NCBI RefSeq assembly: GCF_002846555.1
Contig: NZ_PJMS01000001.1
Location: 4,510,501-4,574,500 of the forward strand
Direction of reading: 5' to 3'
DNA: 64,000 nt
Source of the DNA: Aquimarina sp. MAR_2010_214
GTDB taxonomy: Bacteria > Bacteroidota > Bacteroidia > Flavobacteriales > Flavobacteriaceae
Every line of letters starts with the position of its first letter. Position 1 is the first letter of the stretch. Below the pieces are notes generated by a model. It worked only from the letters and a program-made list of their open reading frames with translations, was not told where the DNA came from and made no database searches. This document shows, piece after piece, positions 1 through 9,357 of the stretch. Both the position numbers and the translations under genes were made by a program.

Positions 1-2
1 TT

Positions 3-398
3 GCTTTAAAGCCTGATTTATATTTAAAATTAAATGACAAGAATGTAATTGCTGATACGAAATATAAAATTGTATATACGAATGATACGGATTCTAAAAA
101 AGGAATCTCTCAAAGTGATTTGTATCAAATGCTAGCATATGCTGTAAGGTATAAAATAGATGAGATTGTTTTATATTATCCTAATACGATTAACAAATAT
201 GACCCTAATATTTCTGAAATAGTTATCATCGACGAATTAGCAGAAGGCAAGAATATAAAAATTCGTTCATATCAACTACCTATAATTAATTATGAACTTT
301 TTAAATTCAATAAGGAAACAGAAGTACCTTTAATAGAATTATTTGAGTCCACAAAAATTGAACTTATAAAAAGCATAAATAGCTCTCTCCTACTATAA
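3..398 (+). CDS. mcrC: McrC-family 5-methylcytosine restriction component (3' end)
   Basis: The reading frame is open from the first bases of the window, so this is the C-terminal part of a gene that starts outside it. The visible 131 residues read LKPDLYLKLND, then VIADTKYK, then QSDLYQMLAYA. This is the Asp...Asp-x-Lys core and following Gln/Tyr helix of the PD-(D/E)xK nuclease domain found at the end of McrC proteins. McrC is known to act with the GTPase McrB to cut DNA carrying modified cytosine. The mcrB partner would be expected just outside the left edge. An internal TTG at 120 could be mistaken for a start, but the homology runs upstream of it. The family call is from motif memory and looks solid; specificity cannot be seen. 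Confidence 0.8.
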   Translation, partial: ALKPDLYLKLNDKNVIADTKYKIVYTNDTDSKKGISQSDLYQMLAYAVRYKIDEIVLYYPNTINKYDPNISEIVIIDELAEGKNIKIRSYQLPIINYELFKFNKETEVPLIELFESTKIELIKSINSSLLL

Positions 399-465
399 TT
401 CTTATAGCCTCCACACTATAACAGTCAGCTATACTTATAAATCAAAATCGCAAATTGAATTTGGT

Positions 466-1614
466 ATGCAAAACAAAACTTTAACAAGACTAGAAATCTA
501 CGAATTAGTATGGTCTAAAACTATTCGTGACATACTAAAAGAGTATGCTTTAACAAATACTACTTTTAAATATATTTGTTCAGAAAATGATATTCCGGTT
601 CCAAAAATGGGGTATTGGCAAAAGTTAAAACACAATAAAAAAGTTTTAAAACCACCTCTTCTCGAAACGAACAAAACATATAAAAACATTAAACTTCCTA
701 TTAGAATAAAAGGTCAAGAAAGCATTACTAAAATGACTGAAATCAACTTGTTGGTTCATGAGATTAAAAACAACAAGAAACTCCTTATAAAAGTCCCTGA
801 AAAACTTTATAAGCCAGAGAAAATAACAGCTGCAACAAAAGATTATTTTAAAAGAAAACAAAAAAGCAAATACCCTTATAAAGTTGAAGAACCAAAAGAA
901 GGTTTGTTAAGTCTTTCTGTTTCAGACAATCTAGTTAATAGAGGATTACGTTTTTGGGACACTTTAATTAAACTGCTAATCCAAAGAGGTCATAAGGTTG
1001 AGGTAGTAAGAAATCACAAATACACTAACTATAACGGAACCAAGTTTGTTATTCATGGTGAATATTTTGATATGCGGCTTAGAGAAATGGATAAAAGGGT
1101 AATGGAGGAATCAGACTTTAATTGGAAAACAGCCAAATATTACCCTACAGGAAAACTTAGTCTAAAAATAGATAATTATCCTAGACATGAATGGCAAGAC
1201 ACTAAAACTAAACTTATAGAAGACAAACTTCCAAATATCGTAGCTTATCTAGAGCTTAGTGCAAAAAAGGAAAAAGAAGATCGTATAAAAAGCGAAATTC
1301 GCAGAAAAGAGCAAGAAATAATTGAAGCTAAAAAAAAAGCTATTCAAAAGGAAAAGGATCATGAATTTGCGCAATTGAATAACCTATTTGAATCCGCATC
1401 GAGATGGCATAAAACACAATACCTTCGAGGTTATATCTGGGAGTTTGAAGATTTTCTTAAAACAAACAACTCTTTGGATTCGAAAAAAAAAGAATGGATA
1501 AACTGGGCAAAAGAAAAAGCTGATTGGCTTGATCCCTTTGTTGAAAAGGAATTGAAGTTATTAGAAGATATTGATAGAGATTCATTGAAACCTACACACA
1601 AGACATATTACTAG
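466..1614 (+). CDS. Conserved protein with N-terminal HTH-like motif, unknown function
   Basis: A 382-residue protein starting at an ATG. The N-terminus (RLEIYELVWSKTIRDILKEY, then IPVPKMGYWQKL) matches from memory a widespread uncharacterised bacterial family that begins with a helix-turn-helix-like 'YELVW...IPxPxxGYW' signature. The middle (about residues 145-260) looks globular and contains GLRFWDTLIKLL. Residues about 270-310 are very rich in Lys and Glu and likely form a coiled coil, followed by a Trp-rich tail. No signal peptide is present, so it is probably cytoplasmic. It lies 67 bp after the mcrC-like gene on the same strand, which suggests but does not prove a link with restriction. 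I do not know its biochemical role. Confidence 0.7.
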   Translation: MQNKTLTRLEIYELVWSKTIRDILKEYALTNTTFKYICSENDIPVPKMGYWQKLKHNKKVLKPPLLETNKTYKNIKLPIRIKGQESITKMTEINLLVHEIKNNKKLLIKVPEKLYKPEKITAATKDYFKRKQKSKYPYKVEEPKEGLLSLSVSDNLVNRGLRFWDTLIKLLIQRGHKVEVVRNHKYTNYNGTKFVIHGEYFDMRLREMDKRVMEESDFNWKTAKYYPTGKLSLKIDNYPRHEWQDTKTKLIEDKLPNIVAYLELSAKKEKEDRIKSEIRRKEQEIIEAKKKAIQKEKDHEFAQLNNLFESASRWHKTQYLRGYIWEFEDFLKTNNSLDSKKKEWINWAKEKADWLDPFVEKELKLLEDIDRDSLKPTHKTYY

Positions 1615-1750
1615 TCCTTATGTTATTAATGTTAGGTGTAAATTGTAAGATTTTTTTTGTTATATTTATAATCTCTCCTATAATTAATAGCACGTTTTTT
1701 ATTGATAATTATTGCATTCAAATTATACTAACCAACCAACCAATATTAAT

Positions 1751-4666
1751 ATGAGATCATACTTTTTGATACTTTGTTTTACAGCTTTTACTATTTCATC
1801 ATTTTCTCAAAAATCATCTCCCGTAGCTGGTGATGCAGCAACACTAATTGATCTCTTAAAAAAGGATTATAATAGTATTAATCCAGAAACAAAAGCAGAA
1901 GAAATTATTCGAGATCGAGCTAGAGTTTTAGGTGTTTTTAAATCTTATTATGACGGAGAATTAAATCAAGAGCTTTCCAAAGATTCGTTAATTGGAAATA
2001 GTATTATAACCGATGAAAATAGTGATATTTTGGGTCTTCCTGATTTAACATACAAAATATTAGATACTAAAAGAAATGAATACCCTAAAGCTTTTAATGA
2101 TTATAATAGATCAAAAAAAACATATAATAATTTAAAGAATATTGATCATAATTCAACTACTATAAATAAATTAGAAATAGCATCTAACGAGTTTACAGAT
2201 AAACAGGAAATCTATTATAATACCAAATATTATTCAGATTCTTATGATCTAATCGGCCTTTACTCTTCTTATAATCAAAACACCTATTTAAAACATATCA
2301 TAGAAATATTTATTAAAAAATATAATTATTTACAGAATTCAAAAACTGACGTTTATTCTGAAGTTAATTACCAATCATCCATTCAAAAAAGCCTACCCTT
2401 TCTTGGGGGAGATCTATCCTTTGAAACTGTAATTGATGGCTTGAGCAGGTTCTTAGCTAAGCGGATCAAAGAAGAATTAACTACGTATGTAATAAATAAA
2501 ATAAAGGAGGATTTAAATGACCCCAAACCGCAAAGTTATTTAAATGAACTTATGACACTTTTACCACGTACAACCGATTATATAAAAGGGTTTGAAGCAG
2601 ACCAAGTTCTCAATTTTATTGACGAAATAAAACAATACATAGAGGATGATCTAAGTAAACTATTAGAAAATGCGAGTAACCTAAAAGAGACACCTCGATT
2701 TAAAATTTTAATAGAAAATAACCCTGATTTAGATTTTGCTTTTGAAGCTTTAGAGATTTATCCTCAATTATCTAAAATTAAAAACCCTGTAGATTATTTC
2801 GATATGCTTGACAATAGCAGAAATATTTCACGATGGGCAGAATTAGATAAAGAAAAAGTGAAATTTAATATAGGTAATAGTTTAAGATTATCTTCAATGA
2901 TAGCTCATAGTTTAACAGTACTTGAGAATTCCGAATTAAAATTTGTTTCAACAGATTTCATGAGTAATTATGGTTCAGAAGTCAATTTTTACTTTTTATA
3001 TATAGGCTTCTTAAACCAACAAAATTTAAAATATTATAATGTTCGATTTGTTACCAAGACCAAGAAGGGTCCTGACACACTAGCATTTGATAAACTAATG
3101 AGTTCCGTCACACCACAGGATATAGATAAAGTTAGAACAAAAGTTAAATTTCTTAATAGTGAGCTAACCAAAATTGCATCCAATACTGAAAAAATATATA
3201 ATGACGCATTGGCAATTAAAAAAGCAAAAAACAGTAACGAAGATGTCGCAATTGAAGATATTCATAGTTTTATAGAAGGTATAATTAATCTAGGGCAACA
3301 AATTTCTATTAGTGCTGATGAATTATTATCTCATGACAATGAGTTAAATTTAATTTCAAAGGATTTAGAATTTTCGATTGAAAATAAAACATCCCCTTAT
3401 TTCAAGACAGCTCATGCGTCCAATGACATCATGCTAGACTTACATAACAAAAAGTATAGTACTGCCATTATAAAGACACTAGAGATTCCTACAAATTTCA
3501 CTAACTCTCAGTTTTCTATCGATAAAATTTTAGAAATAAATAATCAATTTAAAATTGCTTCAAATTTAATACTACTACAGCAAATATTGCAACATAATAA
3601 AATCCCCTCTGATGAAGACAAGTTAGATGATCTTAAAAACACTTTATTATATCTAAAAGCTGCATTATCAAATATAAATAGTACGACGAATACTTTTATA
3701 AGCTTGAAAAAACAAATAGATAATATACATTCTATTGTAAATGGCGATGTAAACAATTCTTTAAATTACATTACATATCGTCAAGAACTAGAAAATAACT
3801 TAAGGACTAACTATGAAGAAATACTATTAACTATATCAGGTATAGATTTAGATGATTTTATAGTTAATCCAATTAATACGTACTTAGTAAATCATGGATA
3901 TGATGATGCTACAACTAACGGAATAATAAGCAAAGTTGACACCTATCTATCAAAAGTTTTTGAACTTATGATAATTGACGGTCAGATGAGTATTAAAGCT
4001 CTTAAAAGTAATAATGACTACAAAATTGCAGAAAAGGAATTAATAAGAAATTTAGGTGCCTATTTACCTGAAATAGCAAGCAATGTTTTTAAGATAAAAA
4101 GTAAAAATGTCATTAAAACAATTCATTTTATAAATGATATTGCCTTATCGGAATCTGCAGAAGATGTCGAATCTGCTATAGATGCGTTCGCCCTACCTTC
4201 TGGAAGTTACTCTCTTAAAAAGAAAAAGGGATCGTACGTATCCATTAATTCCTTTCCGGGTATACTGGGAGGATTTGAACAAAGAAGTATTGGTGAGGCA
4301 AAATTAAATTCAATGGGTTTTACGGCTCCAATTGGACTTTACACGAAACTCTTTAATATAAAAGGCGTTGGCTTATTTTTACCAATAATTGATATTGCTG
4401 CTCCTGTGCGCTTTAGATTGGACAATGAAAACAATACTAAAACCTTACCAGAATTCACCTTTAAAAACATAATATCTCCAGGTCTTTATCTCACATATAC
4501 CCCTTGGGATTCGCCTGTTACTTTTAATTTAGGAGCTCAATATGGCCCTGAACTTCAAATAGTAAATGATGATAATACAACGACTAAATATGACGATTCC
4601 TTTAGAATAGGTTTGGGTGTTACCCTAGACATTCCTCTTGTTACATTATTCAATAAACCTCAATAA
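1751..4666 (+). CDS. Large secreted protein with barrel-like C-terminus, unknown function
   Basis: The ATG at 1751 is preferred because it opens directly onto a signal peptide (MRSYFLILCFTAFTISSFSQ); the frame also extends back to a TTG at 1712. The 972-residue product is mostly helical and polar, with long Lys/Glu/Asn-rich segments. The last 110 or so residues switch to alternating strands with glycines (GLYTKLF, GVGLFLPI, SPGLYLTYTPW, SFRIGLGVTLDIPL). This resembles outer-membrane beta strands of a small porin-like barrel. It ends two bases before the next gene, so the three genes from here to 6672 probably form one operon with two secreted proteases. I do not recognise the family. A surface or periplasmic complex with the proteases is an inference. 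Confidence 0.75.
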   Translation: MRSYFLILCFTAFTISSFSQKSSPVAGDAATLIDLLKKDYNSINPETKAEEIIRDRARVLGVFKSYYDGELNQELSKDSLIGNSIITDENSDILGLPDLTYKILDTKRNEYPKAFNDYNRSKKTYNNLKNIDHNSTTINKLEIASNEFTDKQEIYYNTKYYSDSYDLIGLYSSYNQNTYLKHIIEIFIKKYNYLQNSKTDVYSEVNYQSSIQKSLPFLGGDLSFETVIDGLSRFLAKRIKEELTTYVINKIKEDLNDPKPQSYLNELMTLLPRTTDYIKGFEADQVLNFIDEIKQYIEDDLSKLLENASNLKETPRFKILIENNPDLDFAFEALEIYPQLSKIKNPVDYFDMLDNSRNISRWAELDKEKVKFNIGNSLRLSSMIAHSLTVLENSELKFVSTDFMSNYGSEVNFYFLYIGFLNQQNLKYYNVRFVTKTKKGPDTLAFDKLMSSVTPQDIDKVRTKVKFLNSELTKIASNTEKIYNDALAIKKAKNSNEDVAIEDIHSFIEGIINLGQQISISADELLSHDNELNLISKDLEFSIENKTSPYFKTAHASNDIMLDLHNKKYSTAIIKTLEIPTNFTNSQFSIDKILEINNQFKIASNLILLQQILQHNKIPSDEDKLDDLKNTLLYLKAALSNINSTTNTFISLKKQIDNIHSIVNGDVNNSLNYITYRQELENNLRTNYEEILLTISGIDLDDFIVNPINTYLVNHGYDDATTNGIISKVDTYLSKVFELMIIDGQMSIKALKSNNDYKIAEKELIRNLGAYLPEIASNVFKIKSKNVIKTIHFINDIALSESAEDVESAIDAFALPSGSYSLKKKKGSYVSINSFPGILGGFEQRSIGEAKLNSMGFTAPIGLYTKLFNIKGVGLFLPIIDIAAPVRFRLDNENNTKTLPEFTFKNIISPGLYLTYTPWDSPVTFNLGAQYGPELQIVNDDNTTTKYDDSFRIGLGVTLDIPLVTLFNKPQ

Positions 4667-4668
4667 CA

Positions 4669-5871
4669 ATGAGGAATATTGTAACTGTACTGTTGTTACT
4701 ATTTGGTTTTTCTGCGTTTTGCCAAACCAAAAGTGATTCAATACAAAAAATGGATTCTTTGCTTAAAAAAAAGGAGGTCAACAAAATCATTGAAGAACTT
4801 GAATTTAAAAAAAAGGCTACGCTAAAAAACAAAAATTTCAAAATCCAAAATCTTGAATTTAACTCAATTCAAAAAAACAAGATCATTGATTTAAAAGAAG
4901 CGCAAAAGAAAATCGATTTGCAAGAAATTCAAAAGATAAATGAAATTGAAGGCCTTCAAGAAGTAGAAGAATTAGTAATTAAATCTACCTCAATTCCATT
5001 TCAGCAAGAGGCATTATACATTGGTGAAGATGAACTAGAGGGTTATAATAATGATATTAATGGAACACCACGTCTGCATGGACCTTCGCAATTTGACAGT
5101 AGAATTGAACTTAGAGAGCTAAACCCAGACATAGATTGGCAGTGGCTTATTTTAAGGCGTAATGAATCTGTTGGTATTATCATTGAAAAAGAAAAAATCA
5201 ATAAAATTTCTGAAGATATATATCAACTTGACATTTCAAATAGTTTAGAAAGAACATATAATCTTTGCAGTAATATCCCTTTTAGAACTCAGCCGACAGT
5301 CGGTATTGGTACGACCTTTATAATTGGAGAAAATGAAATGATAACTGCAAACCATGTGTTTAATAAAAAACTTGAAGATTATGTTATAGTTTTTGGATTC
5401 GAGATGCTGAATAAAAATGGCATTATCCAAACGGTAATCAATGTAAAAGATATCTATTATCCTCAAAAAAAGATATACAACTCAGAAATATATGATGTTG
5501 TTATTTATGAATTAGATAGACCTGTCAAACGACCTGTTTTGGAATGGAAAAGATCCTCTTCTTTAAAAGAAGGAAATGAAATCTACATGATTGGACATCC
5601 TAGTGGAATTCCAAAAAAAATAGCAGTAAATGCAAGTGTAATTAAAAATAGTCATGACCAATATTTTTATACATCTCTAGATAGTTTTCAAGGCAATTCT
5701 GGATCTCCTGTATTTGATTTTAATACGCATAAGGTTATTGGAGTATTAGTGTCAGGCGAATTGGATTATACTTTCAATGGTAACTGTAATGAACTAAATC
5801 TTTGCAAATATCCATACTGTAAAGGTGAAAAAGTAATCCGTATTGAAAATATTATGAATAATCGTTATTAA
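4669..5871 (+). CDS. Secreted trypsin-like (S1) serine protease with N-terminal coiled coil
   Basis: A 400-residue protein with signal peptide MRNIVTVLLLLFGFSAFCQ, then a Lys/Glu-rich, probably coiled-coil stretch to about residue 110, and a chymotrypsin-fold protease domain from about residue 200. All three catalytic residues are visible: His229 in TANHVF, Asp276 in YDVVIYEL and Ser344 in QGNSGSPVF. The protease is therefore expected to be active in the periplasm or outside the cell. Cysteines at the C-terminus (GNCNELNLCKYPYC) could form disulfides. It starts two bases after the stop of the large barrel-like protein and is followed 18 bases later by a second protease, so the three are likely co-transcribed. 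Substrate unknown. Confidence 0.85.
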   Translation: MRNIVTVLLLLFGFSAFCQTKSDSIQKMDSLLKKKEVNKIIEELEFKKKATLKNKNFKIQNLEFNSIQKNKIIDLKEAQKKIDLQEIQKINEIEGLQEVEELVIKSTSIPFQQEALYIGEDELEGYNNDINGTPRLHGPSQFDSRIELRELNPDIDWQWLILRRNESVGIIIEKEKINKISEDIYQLDISNSLERTYNLCSNIPFRTQPTVGIGTTFIIGENEMITANHVFNKKLEDYVIVFGFEMLNKNGIIQTVINVKDIYYPQKKIYNSEIYDVVIYELDRPVKRPVLEWKRSSSLKEGNEIYMIGHPSGIPKKIAVNASVIKNSHDQYFYTSLDSFQGNSGSPVFDFNTHKVIGVLVSGELDYTFNGNCNELNLCKYPYCKGEKVIRIENIMNNRY

Positions 5872-5889
5872 CCAAATAAAACTCATCAA

Positions 5890-6672
5890 ATGAAAACATT
5901 ATTATTACTAAGTCTTTTAATTATTACACCAATTGTAGCACAAGAAGTTGAAGTAAATGAATTAAAAACAATTGAAAACACAGAACTAAGTCCCTTTAAT
6001 CAAATTTGCTATCAGCATATTCGCCGTAATAAAATATTATGGTACGGAGGGTGGGCCGAATCTACTGGTTTTTTTATTGATAAAAATTTCGTTTTGACAG
6101 CTGCTCATAATGTGCATTCACAGTTTTTAAGTAGGGTAAAAGAAATAAAAATAAAAATTGGTAGAAATGGTGATTCACAAATATATCCAACCATACAAAT
6201 TAAAGGAAAAGACATCATTTCCAAGTATGTAAAAACAAGTGAAAACTATGGATTTCTTAAGGGTTACAAGAAAAAAGTTCAATGGGATTTTGCATTAATA
6301 TATATACCAGATGAGCTTTTACCAGAAGGATATACTTGGAATGAAGAATTTAGTCTTGGCAATGATGAAACATTAGTAAATGAAACGATAGAACTTGCTG
6401 GCTATCCTGCTGCAGGACAAATAGGTGACACTGATTATTCCTATGATGGCAGTAAAATGATATTTCAATCTGGGAAAATAGAACCTAAAGGAAAGTGGTA
6501 TAAACACGACTTTATAACCCATGGAGGTAACAGTGGGTCACCACTATGGGTAACAAAAAATATGAAAAACATTATTGTTGGTATTCACACTTTTGGTGGC
6601 TCTGGAACATTGATTGATGATGAAAGCCTCCAACTGATAAAATCTTGGATGTTGGAGATTAAAAGCAATTAA
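5890..6672 (+). CDS. Secreted trypsin-like (S1) serine protease
   Basis: A compact 260-residue protease with signal peptide MKTLLLLSLLIITPIVAQ and a full catalytic triad: His73 in LTAAHNVHS, Asp133 in WDFALIYIP and Ser215 in GGNSGSPLW. The layout resembles glutamyl-endopeptidase or V8-like members of family S1, though the specificity cannot be read by eye. It lacks the coiled-coil region of the preceding protease. It is the last gene of the probable three-gene secreted cluster (1751-6672). No obvious terminator follows; an AT-rich gap leads to a likely mobile-element boundary. Confidence 0.85.
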   Translation: MKTLLLLSLLIITPIVAQEVEVNELKTIENTELSPFNQICYQHIRRNKILWYGGWAESTGFFIDKNFVLTAAHNVHSQFLSRVKEIKIKIGRNGDSQIYPTIQIKGKDIISKYVKTSENYGFLKGYKKKVQWDFALIYIPDELLPEGYTWNEEFSLGNDETLVNETIELAGYPAAGQIGDTDYSYDGSKMIFQSGKIEPKGKWYKHDFITHGGNSGSPLWVTKNMKNIIVGIHTFGGSGTLIDDESLQLIKSWMLEIKSN

Positions 6673-7028
6673 AATTAATATTATATTTATAATTGAAGTG
6701 AAAAGGATAACGATTTTTGTGTCATATTTGCACCTCAAAGCAAGTAAAGCCTTATAAATAAAGGATAGTTACATATTGTATCGGGAAGTAACCCTACAAA
6801 ACAAACAAATACCAATCACACAACAAACCCTATAAACTATTGATTATTAGGCATAATTGTTAATAATTACTATTTCTTCGTTAATATCTATTACCTGTTC
6901 CTTATGCATCTATTTGTACCTTTGTTGTACCTCGATACGTTTGAGGTACAAATTTTTGGTATAAGGGCGAAATTATGGCACTTATTTCTTCTTAATACTA
7001 CTTAATGACACTTAGGACTTCTTAATTT
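6673..7028. other. Intergenic region with recombinase-site-like repeats
   Basis: No convincing gene. Between 6911 and 6951 are three copies of TTGTACC: TATTTGTACCT at 6911-6921, and a perfect inverted pair TTGTACCTC / GAGGTACAA at 6925-6933 and 6943-6951. Repeats of this kind are common around tyrosine-recombinase attachment sites of Bacteroidetes elements (from memory). The next gene is excisionase-like, which fits. A further TATTTGTACCTC lies at 11968-11979. Confidence 0.5.
6925..6951. repeat. Perfect 9-bp inverted repeat, candidate recombinase binding site
   Basis: TTGTACCTC (6925-6933), a 9-base spacer and GAGGTACAA (6943-6951), followed by a short T run. It could be a recombinase core or arm site, an operator for the excisionase-like gene at 7029, or a terminator of the upstream operon. 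The additional direct TTGTACCT copy at 6914-6921 favours a site-specific recombination role. Confidence 0.45.
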
Positions 7029-7340
7029 ATGAGTACAAATATTAGAGTACAACGAATTTGCCAGCATTGCGGAAATGATTTTACCGCTCGTACTACGGTA
7101 ACTAAATATTGTGGAGACAACTGTGCTAAAAGAGCCTATAAGGTTCGTAAACGGAATGAAAAAATAAATAACAGTAATAGAGAAACTAAAGAAATAATAC
7201 GCAAACCTATCGAGCAGATTAAAGCCAAGGAATTTCTTACTGTAAATGAAACAGCAATCCTTTTAGGTTGCTCCAAAAGAACCGCCTACCGATTGATTGA
7301 AAAAGGAACTATAAAGGCAAAACAACTAAGAAGTACTTGA
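7029..7340 (+). CDS. Zinc-ribbon / helix-turn-helix (excisionase-like) protein, probably frameshifted
   Basis: The product starts with a zinc-ribbon-like segment (CQHCGNDF ... TKYCGDNC) and continues into a MerR/excisionase-like helix-turn-helix ([28 protein letters not shown]). Such proteins usually sit next to a tyrosine integrase in Bacteroidetes mobile elements. Here the frame stops at 7340 after 103 residues, but the +1 frame continues with YLKLTEKI ... FSLEEIERLFMI to a stop at 7409-7411. That matches the usual end of this family, in which a basic strand is followed by an 'I..LF' helix. A frameshift near 7330 is therefore likely and the gene is probably broken. No integrase follows. Confidence 0.65.
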   Translation: MSTNIRVQRICQHCGNDFTARTTVTKYCGDNCAKRAYKVRKRNEKINNSNRETKEIIRKPIEQIKAKEFLTVNETAILLGCSKRTAYRLIEKGTIKAKQLRST

Positions 7341-7512
7341 AACTAACAGAAAAAATTAATCGTGGTGAGAGATTTTCTTTGGAGGAGATTGAAAGGTTAT
7401 TTATGATTTAACTAAAAAATCATAAGTGTTTGACTAGTATCAATCAGAAAAAAATAAAATAGGGAAATTATCTTTTTTTAATCTATTTTTGGTAAATTAA
7501 TTTTGACCAACT

Positions 7513-8211
7513 ATGAGTATTCAAGCCAAACTTTTTGTAGACAACAAAGAGTTTATTGTAGAACAACATTATTTTAGTTTCTTTCAAAAAACAGATTATA
7601 CAGGCAGACCCACTAGCAAGCCTATGAATCGTACTTTTGATTTTGTAATACATGGAAGTCAGGATAACACCTTTTTTGAATGGTCAATTCATCCAAGTAT
7701 GATGAAAAATTGCAAAATTGTATTTTCATCTCGTTTCGGAACAAGTAAGAGTACTACTATAGAACTATTAGATACTTATTGCTTATATTATAAATTACAC
7801 TATGTCCATAATAGTACTAGTGCTTTTATGGTGTATTTTAGTTTATCCCCTGCAACGATTCTATTTAATGAACAAGAAATATTATCGCATTGGTGGCGCA
7901 AAACTGATCCTGCACTATTAGGGCAACCTGTTATAGAAAGAGAAGATGAAGATATTAAACCAAAAGTTGTAGACTATTATATTACTGATTTAGAAGGAAA
8001 CAAAAAACCTGAATATGAAGTAGGTGACAAAATTTATGTCGTGGTAAAGACTAAGAACATGATAGGTAAAGAGTTAACTCTTAATTTAGCTGATAAGACA
8101 AAAGATTTTAAATATGAAGATGAAATACTTCCTAATGATAGACTAGAAAATTATCAAATAACAAGCAATACAGAAAAAATCAAACTAGAAGTAATACCTG
8201 AACAAAATTAA
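7513..8211 (+). CDS. tssD: Type VI secretion tube protein Hcp/TssD, Bacteroidetes type, with C-terminal extension
   Basis: The first 130 or so residues (MSIQAKLFVDNKEF, TGRPTSKPMNRTFDF, EWSIHPSMMKN, YCLYYKLHY, FSLSPATI) match from memory the Hcp/TssD tube protein of the Bacteroidetes type VI secretion system (T6SSiii). Normal members end near residue 130. This one has about 100 further residues (from about 136: DIKPKVVDYYITDLEGN ...) that look beta-rich. An extended Hcp can carry or bind an effector. The next gene starts five bases after its stop and is probably co-transcribed. No other T6SS structural genes are in the window, so this looks like an orphan delivery cassette that would need an apparatus encoded elsewhere. 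Confidence 0.8.
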   Translation: MSIQAKLFVDNKEFIVEQHYFSFFQKTDYTGRPTSKPMNRTFDFVIHGSQDNTFFEWSIHPSMMKNCKIVFSSRFGTSKSTTIELLDTYCLYYKLHYVHNSTSAFMVYFSLSPATILFNEQEILSHWWRKTDPALLGQPVIEREDEDIKPKVVDYYITDLEGNKKPEYEVGDKIYVVVKTKNMIGKELTLNLADKTKDFKYEDEILPNDRLENYQITSNTEKIKLEVIPEQN

Positions 8212-8216
8212 AACTA

Positions 8217-9356
8217 ATGGGTAAGAATACTTTTGAACTAATCATAGATGGAAATTTAGAAGCAACTACATCTATAGAAATAGCTGACTGCTGTTGCGAA
8301 AAGTCAAAGCCCGCAAAAAGTTTTGCACAACTAGTCGCTCTTGTCAAACACAGTGAAGACAATCTTATCATCAAAGGTTATGACGATATGGGTGATAGGA
8401 TTAGTATTATTAGAGGTATTTATTATGGAACTGAATGGAGTTTAGACTATTCCAAAGAACAAAGTAAAGCTCGTAATTTTGCATTTAATGAGTATACCAA
8501 TAGTAATGTAGAAGCAGATGCTAGAGAAGCTCTTAAATGCTCTGAAGACTGCAAAGCAGACTTGTTTAATTCATTATTTAACAGCTTCGAGATTTTTGAT
8601 TCACCCTACAAAGCTGTAGACTTTGGGCATTTGATTATAGGTATGGATTCCAGAAGAAGTTGGCGTGCTAAAAGTATTGGTATCCCAACACAAGGGGGGA
8701 CAGGTTTAGAACTTAACACTTGGGTTGGTGATCTTGGTGGGGGAGTTGGAAAACTGTCTTTAGATCGTGTTAGAAACCCTAAGAAGAGAGCGAAATCTCT
8801 TTTTCCAATATCAGGCAGTAGTTATGGTGCAATGGTAAATTTAGAAGGCGATATAGCTTCTTATGTTTGTGGAATGGATAGCAACAATGAATCTAAAATC
8901 GATGATCCTACGGACAATTTTGAAACCATACACGAAGCTCTACAAGATTACTTTGACACTAAATGGGATAAACGAGCCACTTTCTTTTTAAAAATGTTAG
9001 ATGGAGAATTCGAAGGAAATGAGCTAAAAAATAAAGATGAGGTAGTCGAATATTGTGCGGAGGCACTAAGTGATTTTTCATACTGGTATTTAGGTATAAG
9101 AATGAAAGAAAAAGGCTTGGGCGAAATAGAAGAGTTTACCGCTGCTTCTGGTAACTTTGAACCCGTATCAAAAGAAGTTGCAACCATTTTTATAGATGGA
9201 TTGCTTCACGTGATTGAAAAACCACAGGATATGATTACAGCTAGAACCAACCCCAACCCTACTCCAAGAGAAGAAACTACGGTTGATAAGGCAAGTGAGC
9301 TTTTAGAAAAGCTAAAAGACAAATTCAAAAAAATGGACTTAAACCCTTTTGATTAA
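8217..9356 (+). CDS. Candidate type VI secretion effector, unknown enzymatic family
   Basis: A 379-residue protein without a signal peptide, directly behind the Hcp-like gene. Its best conserved-looking part contains DFGHLIIGMDSR (His138) and, after a Gly-rich segment, GTGLELNTWVGDLGGG (Asp172). I recall a similar 'HLxxGLDA ... TWVGDLG' pattern from uncharacterised proteins near secretion genes, but cannot name the family. The Cys-rich piece ADCCCEKSK near residue 24 is unusual. The C-terminus is a charged Lys/Glu helix. Position after an extended Hcp and before a small multi-pass membrane protein suggests an effector with its immunity protein. This is inferred from context; no catalytic chemistry is proven. 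Confidence 0.6.
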   Translation: MGKNTFELIIDGNLEATTSIEIADCCCEKSKPAKSFAQLVALVKHSEDNLIIKGYDDMGDRISIIRGIYYGTEWSLDYSKEQSKARNFAFNEYTNSNVEADAREALKCSEDCKADLFNSLFNSFEIFDSPYKAVDFGHLIIGMDSRRSWRAKSIGIPTQGGTGLELNTWVGDLGGGVGKLSLDRVRNPKKRAKSLFPISGSSYGAMVNLEGDIASYVCGMDSNNESKIDDPTDNFETIHEALQDYFDTKWDKRATFFLKMLDGEFEGNELKNKDEVVEYCAEALSDFSYWYLGIRMKEKGLGEIEEFTAASGNFEPVSKEVATIFIDGLLHVIEKPQDMITARTNPNPTPREETTVDKASELLEKLKDKFKKMDLNPFD

Positions 9357-9357
9357 A

